A stretch of 64,000 nucleotides of DNA from assembly GCF_028595305.1 (NCBI RefSeq), contig NZ_JAQQXS010000010.1, positions 124,001 through 188,000 of the forward strand, written 5' to 3'. Shown one piece after another: positions 8,058-16,460 of this stretch. Under the pieces are notes generated by a model, which saw only the letters and a program-made list of their open reading frames with translations, was not told where the DNA came from and searched no databases. This stretch comes from Roseateles koreensis (GTDB taxonomy: Bacteria; Pseudomonadota; Gammaproteobacteria; Burkholderiales; Burkholderiaceae_C). Both the position numbers and the translations under genes were made by a program. How positions within the stretch are numbered: position 1 is the stretch's first letter; every line of letters begins with the position of its first letter.

Positions 8058-9620
8058 TCAAGCGCGCCGCATGAATTGCCGCAAGCGCAGGCCGAACACG
8101 GCCAGCACGGCGAAATAGATCACGGCCGAAGCTCCCAGGCTGCCCGCCATCCACAACGCCCGAAGGCCCTCGGTCTTGCCCAGGGCAATCCAGTCCACCC
8201 GCTGGGCCAACAGGTATTGCAAACCGCCCATAGCCGCGCTGGCGACGAGCACTTTACCCGTCAGCCCCCACCACCCCGCCTCGGGCGAATAACTACCCAG
8301 CTTGCGCAGGCCGCGCAACAACCACAGCGCATTGACGATGGCACCCAGGCCGATCGACAAAGCCAAGCCAGCCACCCCCACCCACGGCACCAGCACCAGA
8401 TTGAACAGCTGCGTCAAGATCAAGACGCCCACGGCGATGCGCACCGGTGTGCGCATATCCTGTCGGGCATAAAAGCCCGGCGCCAGCACTTTGACGGCCA
8501 GCAGCCCCATCAGACCCACGCCCCAACCCATCACTGCTTGCCCGGTTTGCGCAACGTCCACCGCATGAAAGGCGCGGCGGTGATACAGCACGGCCACCAA
8601 GGGATCTGCAAACACCACCAAGGCCACCGCGCAAGGCAGGCCGAAGACCAAGACCAAGCGCAAGCCCCAATCCAGCATGCCCGAATACCGGGCACGATCC
8701 CCCACCGCTTGCGCGGCGGACAATTGCGGCGTGAGCAGCGCACCCAGGGCGACACCCAGCAAGGCCATTGGAAACTCCATCAAGCGATCGGCGTAATTGA
8801 GCCATGAGGTGGCTCCCACCGCGATGTGGCTGGAGATCTGCGTATTGATGACCAGCGACAACTGCGCCACACCCACCCCAACCAAGGCGGGGCCCATTTT
8901 CTTCAACACTGCGCCTACGCCCGGATGGGTCACCGCCTGACGCAGCTTGCGCAGGGTCAGACCGAACTGGGGCACGACGCCGATGCGCTTCAAGGCCGGC
9001 AACTGGACCGCCATCTGCAAGCCCCCCCCCAGCACCACACCCAGAGCCAGCGCGTAGATCGACGGAAAACCATGCCGCGCCATCACCGGCGCCAAGCCAT
9101 AGCCGAGGCCGATCATGGAAAGATTCAACAACACCGGCGTCGCGGCTGGCACCAGAAAGCGCCCCCAAGTATTCAAGATGCCAGCAGACAGGGCCACCAA
9201 GGACATGCAACCGATGTAAGGGAACATCCAGCGCGTCATCACCACGGAGGCCTCCCGGCCCTCAGTTGGCATGCCCGACCCCAGCAACCACACCAGCAAG
9301 GGCGCCCCCAGCACGCCCACGATGCAGGTGGCCAACAAGGCCCACAGCAGCACGGTAGCCACGGCATCAATCAACGCATGGGTCACCGCCTCACCATCTT
9401 TGGCCCGCGTCGCCGCCAGCAAAGGGACAAAGGCTTGGGAGAATGCGCCTTCGGCAAACAAGCGGCGCAGCATGTTAGGAATCCGGAAGGCCACCAGAAA
9501 AGCGTCGGAATAAATTGACGCTCCGAACAAGGCCGCCGTCATCTGTTCTCTGACCAAACCGGTGATGCGCGACGCCAGGGTCAATGCGGAAATCAAGGAA
9601 GCAGTGCGCAACAAATTCAT
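8058..9620 (-). CDS. murJ: lipid II flippase MurJ (MviN)
   Basis: An integral membrane protein of 520 residues with about 14 transmembrane segments (MOP superfamily). It flips lipid II across the inner membrane for peptidoglycan synthesis. The start MNLLRTASLISALTLASRIT and RIPNMLRRLFAEGAFSQAFVP are near-invariant MurJ sequences, including the arginines lining the cavity. The ATG at 9620 was chosen because known MurJ proteins begin here; a TTG 17 codons earlier keeps the frame open but adds an atypical leader. It is divergent from rpsT, as in many proteobacteria. Confidence 0.95.
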   Translation of the reverse strand: MNLLRTASLISALTLASRITGLVREQMTAALFGASIYSDAFLVAFRIPNMLRRLFAEGAFSQAFVPLLAATRAKDGEAVTHALIDAVATVLLWALLATCIVGVLGAPLLVWLLGSGMPTEGREASVVMTRWMFPYIGCMSLVALSAGILNTWGRFLVPAATPVLLNLSMIGLGYGLAPVMARHGFPSIYALALGVVLGGGLQMAVQLPALKRIGVVPQFGLTLRKLRQAVTHPGVGAVLKKMGPALVGVGVAQLSLVINTQISSHIAVGATSWLNYADRLMEFPMALLGVALGALLTPQLSAAQAVGDRARYSGMLDWGLRLVLVFGLPCAVALVVFADPLVAVLYHRRAFHAVDVAQTGQAVMGWGVGLMGLLAVKVLAPGFYARQDMRTPVRIAVGVLILTQLFNLVLVPWVGVAGLALSIGLGAIVNALWLLRGLRKLGSYSPEAGWWGLTGKVLVASAAMGGLQYLLAQRVDWIALGKTEGLRALWMAGSLGASAVIYFAVLAVFGLRLRQFMRRA

Positions 9621-9756
9621 GGGCAGATCATTTAGGCCGAAGTTCGTGGGGTTTGAACGCAAGTTCGCCAAACGCCAATAGGCGCAAGGGGCGCAGCATT
9701 ATCAGGGTCGCACAAGACAAAATTGAGGCCAAAACAGTAACATTGCGACCCAAACC

Positions 9757-9785
9757 TTGATGAGCCAACATTTAAGTGCTACACT
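9757..9785 (+). promoter_or_regulatory. predicted sigma70 promoter of rpsT
   Basis: TTGATG (9757-9762) and TACACT (9780-9785) are separated by exactly 17 bp, and the -10 box lies 34 bp before the rpsT ATG. This is the best match to a housekeeping promoter in the murJ-rpsT gap. Confidence 0.7.
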
Positions 9786-9819
9786 CGCGGTCTTTGCACC
9801 AACTGGGTAGAATCACAGC

Positions 9820-10113
9820 ATGGCAACTAGCTCCAAAGTTAAGAAGACAGTCCGTTCGGCATCCGGCCTCAAGCGCGCCCGCCAGGACATCAAGATCAAC
9901 GCAGCCAACACGGCTTTGCGTTCCAAATTCCGCACGGTCATCAAGAACGTGCAAAAGGCTGTCGTCGCTGGCGACAAGGCCAAGGCTGCTGAACTGTTCG
10001 CAAGCGCCCAAAGCGTGATCGACTCGGTGGCTGACAAGGGCATCTTCCACAAGAACAAGGCTGCTCGCCATAAGAGCCGCCTGTCGGCGAAGATCAAGGC
10101 TCTGGCCGCCTAA
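9820..10113 (+). CDS. rpsT: 30S ribosomal protein S20
   Basis: A basic protein of 97 residues with the S20 pattern: [20 protein letters not shown], then [20 protein letters not shown] at the end. S20 binds 16S rRNA as a three-helix bundle. It is monocistronic, with its own promoter upstream and a strong terminator downstream. The start ATG is unambiguous and gives the standard MATSSK-type N-terminus. Confidence 0.97.
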   Translation: MATSSKVKKTVRSASGLKRARQDIKINAANTALRSKFRTVIKNVQKAVVAGDKAKAAELFASAQSVIDSVADKGIFHKNKAARHKSRLSAKIKALAA

Positions 10114-10139
10114 ATACCAGTACTGGTGCAATGGACAAG

Positions 10140-10172
10140 GGCTCGCTGGATGCAAATCCAGCGGGCCTTTTT
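10140..10172 (+). terminator. Rho-independent terminator of rpsT
   Basis: A 12-bp stem (GGCTCGCTGGAT pairing with ATCCAGCGGGCC, one G-T pair) closed by a GCAA tetraloop and followed by five T, 26 bp after the rpsT stop. Confidence 0.92.
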
Positions 10173-10206
10173 CTTGATAACCGCTCAGACCTCTCGGCTT
10201 GGCCCT

Positions 10207-11028
10207 TCAATCCCATCGGCCCTCGCCCAAGCCATTCATCCGACGCATCTTCAGCCAATCGGCCACAGTGTGCGCCACCCACGCGCCATCATCCAGAGGC
10301 AAGTCATGCCCGGCCTGCGCGTGCAGACGCAAGGGCGCACCCCAGGCACGGCTGATCGCCTGAGAGCAGCGCCAATCCACCAGGCCATCCGTTTTGCTGC
10401 ACAGCAACAAGACCGGTGATTCCGGACGCGACACCTCGGCCTTGAAACGCGAGGCCGCCCACAGTTGGCGTGCCGTATTTCCCAACCCCACCGGGTGCAG
10501 GCTGCGCAGCGCCACCCATTCATCCAGGACCATTTCGGGCCGAGCCTGAAGCCGGGTCGTCATGTCCAGCACCTTGGCCTCACGTTGACGCGCGCTCAAA
10601 CGCGTCAGGCTGAGCAGGAAAAACGTCAAGTAATTGAGCGGGCGCAGGCGCCGGTAAAACGGGCTGAAGGGCCTGAAGCTGGTGTTGATCAACACCCCGG
10701 CACTCACCTCCTGCGGGAACCGGCTCAACCAGTCGCTGACCACCATTGCGCCAAGCGACATGGCGAGCAGATGAACGGGCCCCTGCACGCCCCGGCGCTT
10801 CAACTCCGCACGGCAAAAATCGACCATGGCTGACACACGCGTCGGGCTGTTCATCCGATACAAAGTGCCATTGCCTGGCAAATCCAGCATCAGCAGCTGA
10901 GCCTGCGGCTGTTCGGTATGAATCTGCCGCATCAGCAATTGAGGGAATGCCCCCCAATGCCCACTCTCACGCGCCAACCCGCGCAACAAGACCCAGGTGG
11001 GGGCTGCTAACGCCTGATTTCCACTCAT
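10207..11028 (-). CDS. alpha/beta hydrolase
   Basis: A 273-residue hydrolase. The strand TWVLLRGLARESGHW is followed by the nucleophile elbow LAMSLGAMV (Ser in an M-S-L-G context, a relaxed GxSxG), a candidate acid in LLLCSKTDGLVD and the histidine in AGHDLPLDD. Together these make a plausible catalytic triad of an esterase or lipase-like enzyme. The ATG at 11028 overlaps the stop of the upstream M14 peptidase (ATGA), so the two are co-translated. The substrate cannot be inferred; pairing with a carboxypeptidase-fold protein suggests a shared hydrolytic or detoxification role. Confidence 0.8.
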   Translation of the reverse strand: MSGNQALAAPTWVLLRGLARESGHWGAFPQLLMRQIHTEQPQAQLLMLDLPGNGTLYRMNSPTRVSAMVDFCRAELKRRGVQGPVHLLAMSLGAMVVSDWLSRFPQEVSAGVLINTSFRPFSPFYRRLRPLNYLTFFLLSLTRLSARQREAKVLDMTTRLQARPEMVLDEWVALRSLHPVGLGNTARQLWAASRFKAEVSRPESPVLLLCSKTDGLVDWRCSQAISRAWGAPLRLHAQAGHDLPLDDGAWVAHTVADWLKMRRMNGLGEGRWD

Positions 11029-12092
11029 TGCACCGACTCCCGCCGGTACCAGCGCAGCATGGCGCGCGCCTCGTGATCTGCCCGTTGCGCCGGCAGGGGC
11101 AGCCACCGGGGCATCCCGGCTGCTGCACGCATGATGAAGTCCATCCAGGCCACATGACGCCGCAAGACCCGCTGTTGGCGGTGAGCGATCAAGGGATTGA
11201 ACATGCCGTGTTTGGAAAACAATTGGCGCGGATTCTTCTTCACCCAAAGCCAAGACCCCATCTCCAATGTCAGGGGCAGCATCACCCGCCCCGGCTGCGT
11301 ACAGGCCTGCGTATAAAGGAAATCCCACAGATCGCCGTGGGTCAGATACTGGCGGCTCTGCGGCTCAAACACATAGGCATGCTGGGCATGGGTTTGATCG
11401 AGAATTTCACACAGCGCGTGCATCTCGGCGAGATGCTCAATCGGCTTGGCCGTGTGCGCAAATGGAAACCAGATGCGGTCACTCAAGCCAAAACCCGAAT
11501 GGCAGTCCAGGGTCAACACATGCGCATGCGAGAGCAACTCCCGCTGCACGCAATCGCACAAGGCCTGGCTCTCAGCCTCCATGGGCGCCCCCGCCTCGCC
11601 CCGGTACCAAGGCAGGCTGGCGCTGAGACGCTGCCCACCCAGCAAAGGCGGCACGCTACCCGCTGATTCAAGCGGCGCATTGCGCATCAAGTCAACGCCA
11701 CGCGGATTGGCCCGGGTGCCCCGCAGCAACCCGCCCGGATTGACCAGAGGCATGACAACGATCCGCAAGGACTCAAGCAACCGATGCAAACTGCTATCCC
11801 AGCGCAGGCGAGACACCAGGCTGGCAAGAAACGCCATCACCAATTCCGCCCCGATGCGCTCTAGGCCATGCACGCCGCCAAAGAAACCGACCGCCGGCAC
11901 CGCCGGACTCGGATTGCCCAGGGTGACCGCCACCACGGGCAGTTCACGCCCGCCTGCCTGCACGTCACACAGGTGGTGGCGCTGCAAATACGGGGCGCCT
12001 TGCTCACACAAGCGATCCAGTGCCTTCAGTTCGGGCAATTCAGCGACGGGGCTCACGCGCAGGGCTCTCCAGTGGGTGTCTGGCTCCCACAC
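11025..12092 (-). CDS. M14-family zinc carboxypeptidase-like protein
   Basis: A 355-residue protein of the M14/succinylglutamate desuccinylase-like superfamily. Zinc ligands are visible as GVHGLERIGAE (H-x-x-E) and LDCHSGFG (His), with substrate-binding residues around VNPGG and NPRGVDLMRN. A candidate catalytic glutamate lies in LTLEMGSWLWVKKNP. It lacks a signal peptide, so it is probably cytoplasmic. It is coupled to the alpha/beta hydrolase that follows. It may cleave an amide-linked acyl or amino-acid group, but the substrate is unknown. Confidence 0.8.
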   Translation of the reverse strand: MWEPDTHWRALRVSPVAELPELKALDRLCEQGAPYLQRHHLCDVQAGGRELPVVAVTLGNPSPAVPAVGFFGGVHGLERIGAELVMAFLASLVSRLRWDSSLHRLLESLRIVVMPLVNPGGLLRGTRANPRGVDLMRNAPLESAGSVPPLLGGQRLSASLPWYRGEAGAPMEAESQALCDCVQRELLSHAHVLTLDCHSGFGLSDRIWFPFAHTAKPIEHLAEMHALCEILDQTHAQHAYVFEPQSRQYLTHGDLWDFLYTQACTQPGRVMLPLTLEMGSWLWVKKNPRQLFSKHGMFNPLIAHRQQRVLRRHVAWMDFIMRAAAGMPRWLPLPAQRADHEARAMLRWYRRESVQ

Positions 12093-12400
12093 AGGGTCAA
12101 GCCGGGCGGAAGCATAGCCTCAATCGAGAGCGCAACCGTTGCGCACTTACCCCAGCGCCTGACACAGAAATGTCACAGCTAATGCTTAGTCTGCGCGGAT
12201 TGGTTCACGCACCATCCCACCTCATGCCCAATTTCAAAAAGAATTCATCGCCGCGTCATCCGCAATCCTGGATTGTCTGGCGAGATTTATTGTTAGGCTT
12301 GGGAGAGCTGGTCGCGCTGTGGCTTGCACGCAGGGCACGGCCACATTGATTTTGACGCGCAACTAACGCGGTATCCCTACGGCAAGAACTGCAAGAATTT
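12093..12400. other. intergenic region with a possible small ORF
   Basis: This 308-bp gap lies between the M14 peptidase start (leftward) and the end of the DUF3579 gene. It should contain the promoter for the peptidase/hydrolase pair. A rightward frame from ATG 12182 to 12349 could encode 55 residues with one hydrophobic stretch (DLLLGLGELVALWLA) ending in Arg-rich residues. It has no clear ribosome-binding site and no recognised homologue, so I do not call it a gene. Confidence 0.3.
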
Positions 12401-12742
12401 TCAGGGCGTCGAGGGCGCGTCCGGCAGCAGGCAAGCCTCGGCCACTTGCAGATTGTTGTCGCGTGCGAAGTTCATGACAAAGTCCCAAGCCATGGGCTCC
12501 AACTTTTTCAGCTCTTCATTCACGATCACGCACTTCACGCCGTTGATGACTCGGGGCACACACAAGGGTGAATAACCGATGTAGTCGCCAATGCCGCCGC
12601 GCGCGCCGCCCGGGCGGAAACAAGACATCGCCCCTGCCAGACGCTCAGCCCAATCACTGGGGCGAAATGTCCGGCCATCCGCAGTCAGGCCTTGGATGAA
12701 GACTTCTTTCGGTTTTTCAATCGGCTTCAGGGGCTGACTCAT
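12401..12742 (-). CDS. DUF3579 family protein
   Basis: A 113-residue protein of a family largely confined to betaproteobacteria. It begins MSQPLKPIEKPKEVFIQG and contains the characteristic ADGRTFRPSDWAERLAG and GYSPLCVPRVINGVKCVIV segments. The ATG at 12742 was chosen because the family starts here; the frame is open 53 codons further but without family similarity. It is divergent from argD across 287 bp, the usual neighbourhood for this family. No biochemical function is known. Confidence 0.88.
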   Translation of the reverse strand: MSQPLKPIEKPKEVFIQGLTADGRTFRPSDWAERLAGAMSCFRPGGARGGIGDYIGYSPLCVPRVINGVKCVIVNEELKKLEPMAWDFVMNFARDNNLQVAEACLLPDAPSTP

Positions 12743-13029
12743 GGGTGTGGCGGCTACTGCAAAAGACTCGGCTGCCGCGAGAACCTCTGTTTTGCAGCAG
12801 ATTCGGCGACGGCCCGTATTGTGCCTTGGATGTGTTGCATTGCAGCACGCGCCATGCGCAAAGTGCATGCAAGCATGTGCATTGCCACCGCGACCGTGCA
12901 AAGCTGCACCGTAGAATCAACCCAGCTCCGGACCCCTCAGGCATCGCCTGCCCCCGAAAAACAGGCTGCGGCAAACCGCCACCGCCCGAGCTATCCACCC
13001 TTTTTCACCTTCTCAATTTTGGAGAGCTG

Positions 13030-14247
13030 ATGAACGCGCCCGTCGCCGCACCGTCCGAACCTCATGTCATGCAAACCTATGGCCGCCTGCCCATTGCCTT
13101 GTCGCATGGTCAAGGCTGCTGGGTCTGGGACGTGAACGGCCGACGATACCTTGACGGGCTTGGTGGCATTGCGGTCAACACGCTGGGCCACGCCCACCCG
13201 CGCTTGGTGCCAGCCCTGCAGGAGCAGGTTGCGCGAATGATGCATTGCAGCAACTACTACCACGTCCCCCTGCAGGAGCAACTCGCCGCCAAGCTGTGCG
13301 AGTTGTCGGGATTGGACGTTGCCTTTTTCTGCAACAGCGGCCTGGAGGCCAATGAAGCCGCGCTGAAGATCGCCCGCAAATACGGCCACGACCGAGGCAA
13401 CCATAACCCCGAGGTGCTGGTGTTTGAAGGCGCCTTCCACGGCCGCTCCATCGCCACGCTGTCTGCCACGGCCAACCCCAAGATCCATGCGGGTTTCGGC
13501 CCCCTGGTGGGCGGATTCGTGCGGGTGCCGCTGAACGATATCAACGCGGTTGAAGCAGCACTCAAAGCCCACCCCGACATCACCGCCATCTTCCTGGAAA
13601 CCATCCAGGGTGAAGGCGGCGTCAACCCGGCGCGCATTGAATTTCTGCAAGCGCTGCGTCGGGTTGCCGACGCGCACGACATCTTGTTGATGCTGGACGA
13701 AGTGCAGTGCGGCATTGGCCGCACTGGCAAGTGGTTTGCACACCAATGGGCGGGCATTCAACCCGATGTCATGCCGCTAGCCAAGGGCCTGGGTTCCGGC
13801 GTGCCGATTGGCGCGGTGGTCTGCGGCCCACGCGCGGCCAAAGTCATGCAGCCCGGCAACCATGGCACCACCTTCGGCGGCAATCCACTGGCCATGCGAG
13901 CCGGCGTTGAAACGCTGAAAATCATGGTTGAAGACGACTTGATGGCCAACGCAGCCCAAGTCGGCGCCGAGTTGAAAGCCGCCCTTCAGCAGGGCTTGGC
14001 AAACGTGGCTGGCGTGGTGGAAGTGCGCGGCCAAGGCCTGATGCTGGGCATTGAGTTGGACCGCCCCTGCGGCGCCCTGCTTGCCCGCGCAGCCGAGGCA
14101 GGCCTGATGATCAGCGTGACCGCCGAACGCGTCGTTCGCCTGGTGCCCGCGCTGATCCTGAGCAGCGATGAAGCTGCACAGATTGCCGCCATCCTGTGTC
14201 CTTTGATCAAGGCCTTTTTGTCCGACGCCGAAGGGGGCCAGCCATGA
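13030..14247 (+). CDS. argD: acetylornithine aminotransferase
   Basis: A class III PLP-dependent aminotransferase of 405 residues that makes N-acetylornithine from N-acetylglutamate semialdehyde in arginine synthesis. Motifs include FFCNSGLEANEAALKIARKY (PLP phosphate site), FEGAFHGRS, LMLDEVQCGIGRTGKWFA (Asp contacting the PLP ring nitrogen) and PLAKGLGSGVPIGA with the PLP lysine. The ATG at 13030 follows GGAGAGCTG, a good ribosome-binding site. The stop overlaps the argF start (ATGA), giving a tight argD-argF operon that supports the ArgD assignment over related omega-aminotransferases. Confidence 0.92.
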   Translation: MNAPVAAPSEPHVMQTYGRLPIALSHGQGCWVWDVNGRRYLDGLGGIAVNTLGHAHPRLVPALQEQVARMMHCSNYYHVPLQEQLAAKLCELSGLDVAFFCNSGLEANEAALKIARKYGHDRGNHNPEVLVFEGAFHGRSIATLSATANPKIHAGFGPLVGGFVRVPLNDINAVEAALKAHPDITAIFLETIQGEGGVNPARIEFLQALRRVADAHDILLMLDEVQCGIGRTGKWFAHQWAGIQPDVMPLAKGLGSGVPIGAVVCGPRAAKVMQPGNHGTTFGGNPLAMRAGVETLKIMVEDDLMANAAQVGAELKAALQQGLANVAGVVEVRGQGLMLGIELDRPCGALLARAAEAGLMISVTAERVVRLVPALILSSDEAAQIAAILCPLIKAFLSDAEGGQP

Positions 14248-15206
14248 AGCCCGGAGCCAAGCTGATTCGCCATTACCTGCAATTCAAAGACCTGCGGGCC
14301 GAAGAGTACGCCCACCTGTTCGAACGCGTTGCCATCATCAAGCGCCGCTTCAAGAACTACGAGCGCTACCAGCCCCTGGCGGACCGCACCCTGGCCATGA
14401 TCTTCGAAAAAGCCAGCACCCGCACGCGGGTCAGCTTTGAGGCGGGCATGTACCAGATGGGCGGCTCGGTGGTGCACCTGACCACGGGCGACAGCCAACT
14501 GGGTCGCGCCGAGCCCATCGAAGACAGCGCTCGGGTGATTAGCCGCATGGTCGACATCGTGATGATCCGCACCTTCGAGCAGACCAAGATCGAGCGCTTC
14601 GCGGCACACTCGCGCGTGCCCGTTATCAACGGCCTGACCAACGAGTTCCACCCCTGCCAGATCCTCGCCGACTTGTTCACCTTCATCGAAGCCCATGGCA
14701 TGAACCGCCGCGGCATCGTGGACGTGGACTGCCTCAAAGGCCGCGTAGTTGCTTGGGTGGGTGATGGCAACAACATGGCCAACACCTGGCTGCAGGCCGC
14801 CGAGATTCTGGGCTTCACCGTCCACGTCAGCACGCCTAGTGGCTACGAAGTCAATGCAGAAGTGGCGGGCATCACGAACAGCGACTGCTACAAGGTCTTC
14901 AACAACCCCGTGGACGCCTGTCGCGGCGCTGACCTCGTCACCACGGACGTGTGGACCAGCATGGGCTACGAGGCCGAAAACGACGCCCGCCGCAAAGCCT
15001 TTGCCGACTGGTGCGTGGACGCAGAGATGATGAACGTCGCCAAACCCGACGCCCTCTTCATGCACTGCCTGCCCGCCCACCGCGGCGAAGAAGTCACCGC
15101 CGAAGTCATCGACGGCCCCCAATCCGTCGTCTGGGACGAAGCAGAGAATCGCATGCACGTGCAAAAGGCACTCATGGAGTACCTTTTGCTCGGCCGGATC
15201 GGCTGA
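14244..15206 (+). CDS. argF: ornithine carbamoyltransferase
   Basis: A 320-residue OTCase that converts ornithine and carbamoyl phosphate to citrulline. Carbamoyl phosphate is bound by FEKASTRTRVSFE, ornithine by the FHPCQILADL segment, and MHCLPAHRGEEV carries the catalytic Cys. The C-terminal helix is RMHVQKALMEYLLLGRIG. It is translationally coupled to argD. The last 62 bp of the gene, including the stop codon, belong to the first copy of a 157-bp unit repeated three times; only the first copy encodes the functional C-terminus. Confidence 0.95.
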   Translation: MKPGAKLIRHYLQFKDLRAEEYAHLFERVAIIKRRFKNYERYQPLADRTLAMIFEKASTRTRVSFEAGMYQMGGSVVHLTTGDSQLGRAEPIEDSARVISRMVDIVMIRTFEQTKIERFAAHSRVPVINGLTNEFHPCQILADLFTFIEAHGMNRRGIVDVDCLKGRVVAWVGDGNNMANTWLQAAEILGFTVHVSTPSGYEVNAEVAGITNSDCYKVFNNPVDACRGADLVTTDVWTSMGYEAENDARRKAFADWCVDAEMMNVAKPDALFMHCLPAHRGEEVTAEVIDGPQSVVWDEAENRMHVQKALMEYLLLGRIG

Positions 15207-15613
15207 AGGCCGAGACAGACGCCCACCAGGGCGCGCAGACCGTTCGGGGGCCGCTCACTTGGCGCAGCCAAGTGAAGTCACGCCAGTGACGGGCAGCCAC
15301 CAGAATCGCATGCACGTGCAAAAGGCACTCATGGAGTACCTTTTGCTCGGCCGGATCGGCTGAAGGCCGAGACAGACACCCGCCAGGGCGTGCAGACCGT
15401 TCGGGGGCCGCTCACTTGGCACAGCCAAGTGAAGTCACGCCAGTGACAGGCAGCCACCAGAATCGCATGCACGTGCAAAAGGCACTCATGGAGTACCTTT
15501 TGCTCGGCCGGATCGGCTGAAGGCCGAGACAGACGCCCACCAGGGCGTGCAGACCGTTCGGGGGCCGCTCACTTGGCGCAGCCAAGTGAAGTCATGCCAG
15601 CGACGGGCAGCCC
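15145..15613 (+). repeat. three direct tandem copies of a 157-bp unit containing the argF 3' end
   Basis: Copies start at 15145, 15302 and 15459, each beginning AGAATCGCATGCACG. Each holds the last argF codons, the TGA, and a hairpin TCACTTGGC-NNN-GCCAAGTGA (15255-15275, 15412-15432, 15569-15589). The copies differ at only a few positions (for example CCACCAGGGCGCG, CCGCCAGGGCGTG and CCACCAGGGCGTG), so the duplication is recent or homogenised. The unit is not a multiple of three and codes for nothing beyond argF. Confidence 0.95.
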
Positions 15614-15654
15614 ACCATCAGCCCGCCGTCAGGGTTTCATGGCATGCTTGGCGC

Positions 15655-16398
15655 ATGAAAATTGCGTTGATTTCCGACCTGCATGCCAACCGTGAAGCCT
15701 TCACTGCGGTGTTGGAGCATGCCCAAGGCCAAGGCGTGGGCGATTACGCCCTGCTGGGTGATTTTGTCGGCTATGGCGGGGACCCGGCTTGGGTGGTGGA
15801 CCGGGTACGCGCCTTGGTGGACGCAGGTGCCATCGCCGTAATGGGCAACCACGACCAAGCTGCCATCAAGGGCGCTGCGCCCACCATGCATGAAGAAGCC
15901 CGCGAGGCAGTGGCCTGGACCCACGCGCAACTGAGCGCCGAACAACGCGACTGGCTGGCCCAACTGCCCATGAGCGTCATCCGGGACGACCGCCTGTACG
16001 TGCACGCCAACGCCTACGCCCCCTCTGGCTGGGAATACATTCAGGGCCGCATGGAAGCCATGCGCAGCCTGCAAGCCACCGAGTGCCGCTACACCTTCTG
16101 CGGCCACATGCACGAGCCCATGCTCTACCACCTCTCCGGCACGGGCAAGGCGGGTGAATTCACGCCCGCGCCGGGCACCCCCATTCCGCTGCTGCCCAAT
16201 CGCCAATGGCTGGTGGTGCCGGGCTCTTGCGGCCAGCCACGAGACGGCAACCCAGCGGCTTGCTACGCCATCTTCGACAGCGTCAGCAGCGAGCTGAGCT
16301 TCCAGCGCGTACCCTACGATATTGAAGCTGCGGCCCAGCGCATCCGGGCCGCCGGCCTACCCGAACGATTGGCTCAGCGCCTGAGCCAGGGGCAATAA
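15655..16398 (+). CDS. calcineurin-like metallophosphoesterase
   Basis: A 247-residue enzyme with the full two-metal phosphoesterase motif set: ALISDLHANREAF (D-x-H), LGDFVGYGGDP (GD), MGNHDQ (GNH), CGHMHEPM (GHxH) and VVPGSCGQPRD. The YfcE/MJ0936-like group to which it belongs hydrolyses phosphodiesters or phosphoproteins. The ATG at 15655 begins the domain directly; the frame stays open upstream into the argF repeat, but that leader is not protein-like. It lies 62 bp before the kinase-Usp fusion gene, so it might reverse that kinase's phosphorylations (inference only). Confidence 0.87.
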   Translation: MKIALISDLHANREAFTAVLEHAQGQGVGDYALLGDFVGYGGDPAWVVDRVRALVDAGAIAVMGNHDQAAIKGAAPTMHEEAREAVAWTHAQLSAEQRDWLAQLPMSVIRDDRLYVHANAYAPSGWEYIQGRMEAMRSLQATECRYTFCGHMHEPMLYHLSGTGKAGEFTPAPGTPIPLLPNRQWLVVPGSCGQPRDGNPAACYAIFDSVSSELSFQRVPYDIEAAAQRIRAAGLPERLAQRLSQGQ

Positions 16399-16460
16399 GC
16401 GAGAAGACCTGTCAAATCCCAACAACGTCAGTCCGATTGAGAGTCAGGGAGACAAGACCC

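Noticed and set aside
9621-9671. Longer MurJ starting at TTG 9671
   Set aside because: The added 17 residues are atypical and the ATG at 9620 gives the conserved MurJ N-terminus.
12182-12349. 55-codon rightward frame with one hydrophobic segment
   Set aside because: No Shine-Dalgarno and no recognised family; recorded under the intergenic entry only.
15145-15613. Considered as a CRISPR-like array
   Set aside because: The 157-bp units are contiguous with no spacers and contain the argF end, so they are a tandem duplication.
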